From contig NW_026944384.1 in NCBI RefSeq assembly GCF_033439725.1, positions 744,001 through 808,000 on the forward strand: DNA of 64,000 nucleotides, written 5' to 3'. The notes beneath the pieces are model-generated. The model searched no databases, was not told where the DNA came from, and saw only the letters and a program-made list of their open reading frames with translations. Shown here in pieces: positions 56,041 to 64,000 of this stretch. The translations under genes were made by a program, and so were the position numbers. Every line of letters starts with the position of its first letter. Positions within the stretch are counted from its first letter, which is position 1. The stretch is from Neurospora tetraspora. Lineage: Eukaryota; Ascomycota; Sordariomycetes; Sordariales; Sordariaceae.

Positions 56041-56649
56041 CTATTGTCTCTGGTTCCCTACGGACTGGAAGATTTGGCAACCGATGCTCTTGCCGGAAAA
56101 AGCTATTGGAGGACACGGCCAGTCCCGGTCAGACTTAGCCTAGTTCATCATCAACTATGTGCAGAATACACTGCATACACCGATCTCCCTTACATAAACT
56201 GGGCCATGCCCACCTGTCTGGTTCCCCTCTTCTCCTCTTTATCAGACAGAACACAATACATCTTGCATTACCTTGCATTTCCCACTTCGTGCTTACAGGT
56301 CGCCTGGTGGGGCCAGGGGGGACAGGTACCCGTGGCTTGGACACTCCCAAAGGCTGACACTGATTCAAGCCGATTGAACACGAACAAACCGAAAAGCCCC
56401 AGGAGTGCCTGGAATTACATCCTCAAACACGTTCCACATTCTGTTAATAATGTTGTGTGTTATCCTCTGGGTGAGTGTCTTGCTTCAAGGTACAACCGCG
56501 ATGTGCACCGCCGAAATGGACCCGACCCTTGTCCAGCGCAGCCATGTCTTCTTCACTCCTCGACCTTTCTTCCCTTCCCTCTTCCTTTGTCATCCAACAG
56601 CAAATGAACTTCCACTGGTTTAAAGAGAATCTCTTTTGCCATACCAGGG

Positions 56650-57000
56650 GCATTTTCCATCCCAACAATTCAAGGGCGAACCCTCTACACTGGAGTATTT
56701 CAGGACTCAAACGGAAACTTCATGCTATTGAATGGGGAGGAAGCTACAGAAAGAAAAGCAGCAATGGCCGCACAACACAAAGAAACGGTTAAGCAATGGG
56801 GCAAAAACAATATTGCAACGAACCTTTCCAAACCCAATCTAAGTTGGACAGACACTACACATCCCAGAGGCACCAGAACAAAGTAGCTGGTATTATTCCG
56901 AACGAAAATTCGGAATTCCATTGCGGTATTTGCAACACTCCATTCAAGAACGCCAAAGCTTTACGCGAACACCGGAGAGGAAGCAAAGTGATGGAAGAAG
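56650..57000 (+). pseudogene. Frameshifted C2H2 zinc-finger gene fragment
   Basis: The frame to about 56815 (NGNFMLLNGEEATERKAAMA, KETVKQWGKNN) continues in another frame as CNEPFQTQSKLDRHYTSQRH, a finger missing its first Cys, and then a second finger, FHCGICNTPFKNAKALREHR, lacking its last His. So there is at least one frameshift near the first finger plus loss of zinc ligands. It looks like a decayed piece of a multi-finger (U1/JAZ-like spacing) host protein. Confidence 0.5.
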
Positions 57001-57039
57001 TGATGGAAGAACGGATTCAAGTTGACTTACCCGAGCTCA

Positions 57040-57470
57040 TGGGAAACCGCTCTGCCGTGGCAGAGAGCCATCACGGCGCCCATTACATTAACAGAGCTGG
57101 CCCAATTATTATAGAAATCGGCAAATCGCATTCCTCTCATCGCTTGGAGCTAAAAGTTGACGACTCCTGCCTCGTACAACGCGACGCCCATCATCGTAGT
57201 TCCGATGCTTGCGGCCGAGCCGACGATGGTGTCGAGGGTCGGTAGGAATCCTGGGCGCTCATTGAGCGGCCTCATGTGGTCCCAAAGAACCGCGAACTGC
57301 TCGATGCCGTAACCTAGAAAGGGCCACAAGGCTCGAGTAGAAGCCGTAGGGCAGGATGGGCTTGAAGGTGTGGTTGGAGGCGGCGTTAAGGTTGTCGATT
57401 CTGGTGATGCTTCCGGAGGTCTTGGAGGGGAGGTAGAGGAGGGTGGTTTCGACTAATGGGCTAAACCGCG
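57040..57470 (-). pseudogene. Fragment of an unknown fungal gene, UAG-interrupted
   Basis: Coding-like stretches TLLYLPSKTSGSITRIDNLN and YGIEQFAVLWDHMRPLNERP, then GTTMMGVALYEAGVVNF, lie in order with a frame change near 57305. After a UAG at 57152-57150 the frame stays coding-like (LQAMRGMRFADFYNNWASSV) to a GTAAGT donor at about 57041. Family not recognised. Confidence 0.4.
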
Positions 57471-58267
57471 CTTAGAGGCGTGGTGGGCGTTTATGGCGTT
57501 CTGCGGTAGTGGTCCTCGAGCGAAGTGACGAATTGCGTTGTAAGTGATGGATGCACTCAAGTGGATAAAGATCTCTCCATGTTGTGGTGGTTCCTCTTTA
57601 TAGTGGATGTACTCTTAAAGCCGTCTCTGTATTCGCCGGCGGTGAGAGTAAGATCAGACTTAAAAGTCTTTTGAAATAGTAAATCGGATGAAAGAGAGAG
57701 ATCAAAGCATCGTTTGTCTACGGAAACATATCAGATAGACGAGCACATATCAGTCCAGTTTCTCGATGCCCTTTCGTCTCATCCTCTTGAGATCATTTGC
57801 GCCGTCTTTCTCTGTGTCTCCATGCCCCCAGTCACCAGCACCATTCATACCTCTAGTAAGAATCGTCGTCAGTTAGATTCTGGCTGTGGGCACCACTTGT
57901 TACGCGAAGAGATGCTTCACAAGTGATGCTGACAGAGAATGATAGAGTGAGCAACTGGTTGCTGGACAGAGCAACAGTGCGTAACGGTTGACGACAGTCT
58001 TGTCAAAGGAAGCTGAAGACAAGCACTGTCGAGAGCCTCAACCTGGAACCTCGCACACGACTTCACAGAGTGTGAGCAAGATAGATTCTTGTGTGGCTCA
58101 AAATCCTTCTTTCCTTCCAAAACTTCTTCTCTACTCCATCAACCTCCTCACAACCTGCCCTGTCCTTGCAACCTCACGGCATCACGGCAAATCAATACTG
58201 TCAATTCTCAACCCCTTGCTCGCCAAGCTTGTCTTACTACCTGTCGTTCGTCGCACCACCTGTCACC
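57471..58267. other. No gene recognised
   Basis: Spacer with CT-rich stretches upstream of the 58.27 kb frame. Confidence 0.4.
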
Positions 58268-58598
58268 ATGGAGGACACTGAGATGCACTCAGCGCCTCCC
58301 CGCAACAATCCCATGGACAGCCTTGACGAGTGGATCACCAACTACAGCGATCCCGACGGCAGTCTTCGCACTCTGGCGCAAGATTGCACGATGGCTCCCC
58401 TCACTTTGGAGTCAGACCTGCGTTTCCCTGCCCGGCCCAGTCGATAAGGAAACCGGACTTTTGTCCATCATGCGGCCTGCGCTTGATGACATCTACCTCC
58501 AAACCACAGTGTCTCATTGGGACAAGGCGAAAAAGAAACCGTCGGTCACACCAAAGCCAATCGATGAAGCCGAAGATTTTTTCATCATTAATTTGTGA
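58268..58598 (+). pseudogene. Small acidic protein gene with a frame break
   Basis: The frame 58268-58447 (MEDTEMHSAPPRNNPMDSLD..) ends at UAA, while a coding-like continuation (PVDKETGLLSIMRPALDDIY, ending EDFFIINL) lies in another frame from about 58432 to 58598. No intron fits the gap. It is either a frameshifted gene or two unrelated frames. Family not recognised. Confidence 0.4.
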
Positions 58599-58841
58599 TG
58601 TTTTCCAGTCGAGGATGTCAATGCATGCATGTCGTGCCGCAGTCGTCACTTAGAATTTGCCTTTCCAGGCCATCTTGCGCAGCTCTCGAACAGAGTGTAG
58701 GACACGATGTTCCTGTTGCCCTGTGTGGTTGGCTCCCCCGACTTTCTGCTCCATCTCAGAGAGTTCCACCATGCCGTCGGCCTTTTTTCTGTGTCTTGGC
58801 GCTCCTGGCGTTTGGAAGTTGGTGACCCTCGGGATATGAGC

Positions 58842-59144
58842 GAGAACGACCTCATAGACCTTGGCCTCCGCTCCCCCCTCCCCGCGCCATCTCAACCAAC
58901 ACCGCCTTCGTTTGGCTCTGCCTCGGCTTCAACCTCTTCATCGACTTCTTCTTCTGTGTTTGGCCCCGGTCCTGCCTCTTCCTTTGCCCCTGGCTCGGCT
59001 CCCGCCTGCGATTCGTACCCGTTACCGACTCAAGACTCGATCATTGCTCGCATGAGAGGCAAAGCTTTCATCAGCTGTTTCGATGGGTCTGCATTGTGTT
59101 CTTTCATCAGTTGCCAGTGTACCCATACCACCGTGACAGAATGA
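58842..59144 (+). CDS. Short Ser/Pro-rich protein, hypothetical
   Basis: The frame reads MSENDLIDLGLRSPLPAPSQ, then a Ser/Ala/Pro-rich low-complexity stretch, then a Cys-rich end. The same frame is open upstream to 58707 (MFLLPCVVG). The reverse strand at 58650-58895 is also open, so strand is uncertain. Confidence 0.3.
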   Translation, partial: ENDLIDLGLRSPLPAPSQPTPPSFGSASASTSSSTSSSVFGPGPASSFAPGSAPACDSYPLPTQDSIIARMRGKAFISCFDGSALCSFISCQCTHTTVTE

Positions 59145-59165
59145 TACTTATAAGTCCGCGAGGAC

Positions 59166-59925
59166 TTGAGCGATCAAATGTCGCCCAGGTACCTCTACCT
59201 ACCTAGGTACAGGAGGCAGGAACAATACGCCAAACTAAGGGCGGACCCGGAGAGATATAACAAAGATCTTGCACGGAAGAGGCATCGGAACACCATCAAC
59301 AAGGCTTGGCAGACCAGTTTCTCCGCGCTGCAAGCGATCGCCGGAGTATACGATTACTCACAAAGCCCTACTCTGTACCTCGCCAATCCCTCCTCCCAAT
59401 ACCTACCTTATAGTACGGGCAGTTTTTAAGACTGCCTAGTGTAACTATCGAAACGATGGTTAGCGGTGCCCTATGGGCTTACTATATGTCTTTAGCTTCC
59501 GAAGATCTACAGCTTCCGGATAATTGCCCGTGGCCCCGTGAGGCCCTACCTTTTGACGGGCTATGTAGCCATGCAGCAATAACCGAACCGGTTGACAACC
59601 TGGAACGCAAGGTGGGCGGGACAACGCAAGGCGGAAGCGGTATTATAAGGAGATTGAAGACTTGGATGCCAGTAGGTAAGGTACCCAATCGTTCGAATCG
59701 TTCCCTCCCAAAGGGGCCTTGAAAGGGTCCCCGGATCGACACCGCCCAAAACATCAAGCTACAATGGAACACTCGCCGCGAAAACGTGCGCATGGAAGGA
59801 AGGAGGCAAGACTGTCAAGAAGTTTGGATTGGCTCCTGGACCTGCGCTCGCTCAAGACGCTCGAGATATCCATCGACGCAGACGGATCCGTTCCTGACGG
59901 GCAACCGGTTCAGCGTTGGAGATAA
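59166..59925 (+). pseudogene. Gene-like remnants next to the RIP block
   Basis: Three successive plus frames have coding-like composition: RRQEQYAKLRADPERYNKDL (59211 on), ALWAYYMSLASEDLQLPDNC (59467 on) and SLDWLLDLRSLKTLEISIDA (59818 on). They do not join into one model. Family not recognised. Confidence 0.35.
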
Positions 59926-60002
59926 CTCAACTCAACTCAAATCTAGGTCTGGATTTATTTGAGTGGGTCAAATCAGGGTAGTGATTTGAGTTGAATTGAG
60001 TT
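59924..60002. repeat. Boundary hairpin of the AT-rich block
   Basis: AACTCAACTCAACTCAAATC (59924-59943) and GATTTGAGTTGAATTGAGTT (59983-60002) pair at 19 of 20 positions. Base composition changes sharply right after it. Confidence 0.8.
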
Positions 60003-63000
60003 GCTTACAAATATTTATAAATAAAATCACGTTTTTGGTATTTTTAGTCTCAAAAGTGCTCTAATTCTTACGATTTCTAGCTTACTAAACCCCCAAAACC
60101 TCCTTATAACTATAAATCCCTTCCCCAAGACAATCACAACGTCGTATCCATCGCCTAGACCCTATTAATTATAATCTAATACCCTAAATACCAGCTAAAA
60201 CTTGAAACTCTCGATAATATTAATATTCTCGGCAATAAATCTCTATCTCTAGCTATTAATAGTCAATTTAGCGCCGCTAAAGGAGTACTTACAATTATTT
60301 ATTATAGAGGGTAAGGAAAAGAAATTAAATGATATACGAAATAAACGAGGGTAAAAACTCTTATTAACCTTCCACTACCCTAGAGCGTTATTAATTGTGT
60401 AAATATTATCATTAAAATAATAATTGAATTCATCCTCCTTCTTTAGCTCAAATATGAGGGTATTATAAAAATCCTTATTAATAAACTACTCGTTATTAAT
60501 TCGCTTCGCTTATTAATTATTAATATTAGGTAGAAGGAGAAGTACTAATTAATTAATATAATTAATATTATAAATAAATTAAAATTTTATAAAGGTATTA
60601 TCCTACTCAATAGGACCGAACCTCTTATTAATCTTTTAATCGCAGTAACTAGGGTACACAATATATATAATCTAATATATTAGGCACTTCTCTATCAACC
60701 CTTTATATTCTTTAAACTTAATAAAAACCTTATTAATAATTAAAGTAACAGCTTTTATACCCTGATTAATTATATTATTAATATAATTAATAGGGGGAGT
60801 ATCGCCAAACTTTTTTTTAAATAGATAGGGTAGCTTAAGAGGATATAATTTAAAACGAGGCTTAAGAAGGCTAATTAATACGAAAAGTATATATACAAAT
60901 ACTTTGTTAAATAGAAGTAATTATAATAATATTTGACTTTAAGATTTCTAAACCCTTAAACGGTTCGAAAGCAATATTACTTCTAAATTATACCCGTATT
61001 TTAATAAACTTTTTAATAAAGTAGTAGAAGCTAAGGATAATTATTAGAAAGAGGAGCCCTCGCTTCCCAAATTATTTAATAAAATCTTCGAATAGTTTTA
61101 TTACTTCTATAATAGTAATAAAGATAGCCTAATCGTTATTACTAAACTAATCCTCCTTAGGGAATCGCTTAGATAGCTCTAAGTAATTAATAATTTCGCT
61201 AATATAATAATTAATGAATTTATGTAACTTCAAAGCGTAACGGATTATATAATAGTTAGAATTCTAACGTATTATATTATTAAAAATAATATTAATATTA
61301 AGAGAGAAAATATCCTCTTTAATGATAGTACTAAGCTAAAATTAAACGTTATTATTAAATTAATTATTATAATTAAATTATATAATTTCTTAAAACTTTA
61401 CGCGATATTGGGGGGCTTTTTCGAATAAATTAAACGACGTTATATAATCGATTAACCGGGCCTTCCTTATACTATTTTTGAAGTAAAGTATTTTTATTAA
61501 TAAAATTAAGGCGGGGTTAAAGATCGTTAATAACGGAGGTTAGGGGTCCTTTCCCTTTAATAATAGCCTTTACGCCGAAATTTAAAATATAATTAAAGTA
61601 GCGGAGGCAACGATAAAATACCTCGGGTTCAACCTCTTCTTCGCTAAATTTAGGGTAGAAACTTCTAATAATATAATAAACGTAACGATTATTAACTTCA
61701 ATATTATTATTCTAAAAATAATTAATATCATTAGGATAAATTTCAAACTTTTTAATAATTTATAATATTATAACCGCGATATTTTCGCCATTATAATTAC
61801 CCCGTACCTCATAAAAACCTATGAAATTATTCCTATATATACACTAATAATTAATATAATAAATAAAGATCGAGAGGATAGCTAACCTATTAGGGGAAAT
61901 TTAGAAATCGAAGGAAAAATACTTCTAAAAGCAGGCATTTACTAAATACTCTTTCAATTTATTAAAATAAAATATATATTTATTACCTACCTATATAGTT
62001 AGAATATAACGAGATTAAGGGAGTAAGTAGTTTACTATATTATTATTCAATAGTTTAAAAAAGGTTTTAAAAACGGGGTTTTTAACGAAAGAGAAGGGGA
62101 GCCTTATACTAATAATTATTTCTATTAATATTTTGCGGAAGGTTTCGCTAATTGGTTTAAAAATAAAAGTATAAAGCTACTTTCAAAGGAATTTAGCAAT
62201 TAATTTAGGCTGCTTACGTACCTATTCCTCCGCAATCTCTTCGCTAATTAGCTCCGTAAAACAATAAGCGCGCCGAAAGTATTAAATTGTAAAATTAGTA
62301 ACGAAGAATATATAAATATTATAGTAGAATTTATAATATTAATAGCTATCCCTCTCCGAGTTCCCCTTTATTTTAATAAGGAAAGTACTATATTAAAAGA
62401 ACTAAAAACTCCTCTTTATACAGCAATCCAACTATTTCTCTGATATAAATTCGTCGCCTTTAATTTTAACCCTTAGCCACTTACCAACGTCAATAGGCAA
62501 ATCGTCGGTATAAATTTCTTATAGTAGCCAGAGCTAATATAATATAGGGATACGTATCTTACTATTTAATACAATAATAGCGGTAACGAACGTGGGCGAA
62601 TCTTTAAGGGGAACGGTAGGCGGGTTGCCTACGGTCGAAGAGGCTTTATCGCAATTAGGGACGGCGGGTATAGGGTTTTAAACGACAGGTATTATAACGG
62701 TACGGTACTAATAGCGTTAATAGAAGTTGATATTAATTAGCAAGATAGGGGGGAGGGGGATTAATAGTAATCGAGAAGGATTGTAAGCGATTTAGTAGTA
62801 TTATAATTAATTTGGAGAGAAGGTTGGCAATGTAATTTCGAGATCCAAATGACAGAAATGCTCAATTTAGTATATAATTTAAAAATATTAGAAATTTCAC
62901 ATTTTAGGGTAGTTTAAGCATTACATTAGGTATATCACAGGGCTAGCCTGTAACATTCTCGCACTATACTGACTGCTTCATATACTATGCCCAGAGTATA

Positions 63001-64000
63001 GTAGTCACGTGCAGCTGCACGTGTACGCGTGTACGGACTGGCCTGCCAGGGCTCTCGCCTATATAGCCAGTCCTCTACGCATACTTCCCTTTCCTCTCCT
63101 CTGTATAATAATATATATTTTACCCTACCTCCAATAGTATCTCGCCTCGTAATAATTTATTATACCTAACTATTATATTACGTGTGCTTAAAGGAGAAAT
63201 TAATTAATCAAACTTTTAAATAATCGTAGATTTTATATTGCGACCCTCTTAAAATTTAGGCCCTTATTAACGAGATAAGTATAAAATTCGACCCTAATAT
63301 CCCTAAGTCCGAGCTAAGAATTGATTAATTAATTAAATATTAAATTTTTTCTCCCTTCCTATTTCTAAAATAGTAACCTTAAGAGATTACCGCTATTATA
63401 ATTAATCTAACGATTAATATCGGGCGTTCTAATTATTATAAATAATTTTATTGTAGTTACCGTAATCGGAACTCTCTAAATTTCTAACCTTGTAAATTAA
63501 ATAATTTATAATAACTTCGTAAAGGTATTCACAAATGTTAATAATAATCCCTTTATTAACCTTCCTTCGATTGTAATTATAAAGTACGCTTTCGCCTTCG
63601 TAATTATTCCTATCTTCTGTAACGTGATTATCGCCCTAAATTGTTTAATTTATAATAATATCATTGAGGCCCGCGATTGCGCTTAAAGAACGGAAGAAGA
63701 CTTAGAAGAATCCTAGAGGAAAATCGCTAAATTTAATAGTAATTTAGCTACTACGGCCCTCTAATATAAATTTAAAATTAATAAGCTATATAAAGAAATC
63801 GCTGCGTTAAAGTAATTATTTGCCGACTTTAAAATGAATATTAACCTCGCTTTCCAAAGATAATGCGAAAAATATATTAAAATTATTAATAATCTCTGTA
63901 ATCGATTAAAATAAATCAATACTATTAATTTTATTTATAACCCGGCCTAAATCCCTGTCCCTAGTAATTTCGGCCCCCCGAACGACTCTAATATATTGAT
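60003..64000. mobile_element. RIP-mutated repeat block, probable old transposable-element relics
   Basis: Very AT-rich, TpA-dense sequence continues to the window end, with stops in every frame and no usable gene. This is the classic look of repeat-induced point mutation. A less AT-shifted 200 bp stretch at about 62930-63130 begins TGTAACATTC and holds a TATATAG box, which would fit a terminal repeat and promoter of an LTR element. The block is heavily broken and ancient, and the family cannot be assigned by eye. It may extend beyond the window. Confidence 0.7.

Overview
The window is filamentous-fungal nuclear DNA, almost certainly Neurospora (N. crassa or a close sibling). The evidence is: short introns (about 50-110 bp) with GTAAGT/GTATGT donors and CTAAC branch sites; CT-rich leaders; an INO80 chromatin remodeller whose layout and low-complexity N-terminus fit the Neurospora protein as I remember it; and a sharp switch near 59.92 kb into very AT-rich, TpA-laden DNA of the kind left by repeat-induced point mutation (RIP).

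Layout. 0-13.8 kb is gene-poor: GC-palindrome repeats, degenerate tandem arrays, one small membrane-protein gene (5.39-5.84 kb) and short pieces of housekeeping-gene exons. 13.8-20.4 kb is INO80 (minus, four exons). 20.4-25.9 kb is a long divergent spacer with two hairpin elements. 25.9-27.8 kb is the ribosome-biogenesis ABC protein ARB1 (plus, three exons). 29.1-32.8 kb (minus) is a promethin/LDO-type lipid-droplet protein whose frame runs on through three in-frame UAG codons for about 1,000 more codons. 35.1-36.2 kb is a four-span membrane protein, 38.5-39.7 kb an LDAH-type lipid-droplet hydrolase, and 40.1-40.4 kb a small membrane protein. 41.5-50 kb is a patchwork: a solo LTR inside a GAA microsatellite, gene fragments shared with the 2-9 kb region, an array of about 200 bp units and several small genes. 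53.1-54.3 kb is a Cys/His-rich fungal protein gene. 55.1-59.9 kb holds decaying gene pieces. 59.9-64 kb is the RIP-mutated block.

Two results stand out. First, the promethin locus: three successive UAG stops, and no other stop, lie in one coding-like frame. Sordariomycetes are known to recode UAG to UGG by A-to-I mRNA editing during sexual development, so this is a strong candidate for staged stop-loss production of a giant lipid-droplet protein; a UAG-ended LDAH gene with a 68-codon open tail is a second candidate. Second, the flanking gene-poor regions are built from shuffled short pieces of host genes (2-oxoglutarate dehydrogenase E1, DAHP synthase, a mitochondrial carrier, a Ras-like GTPase). 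Some pieces are shared in opposite orientation between 2-9 kb and 41-50 kb, which suggests an uncharacterised fragment-capturing or template-switching process.

Two confident genes (promethin-like and LDAH-like) both act at lipid droplets and lie within 7 kb of each other. No tRNA, rRNA or CRISPR array was recognised.
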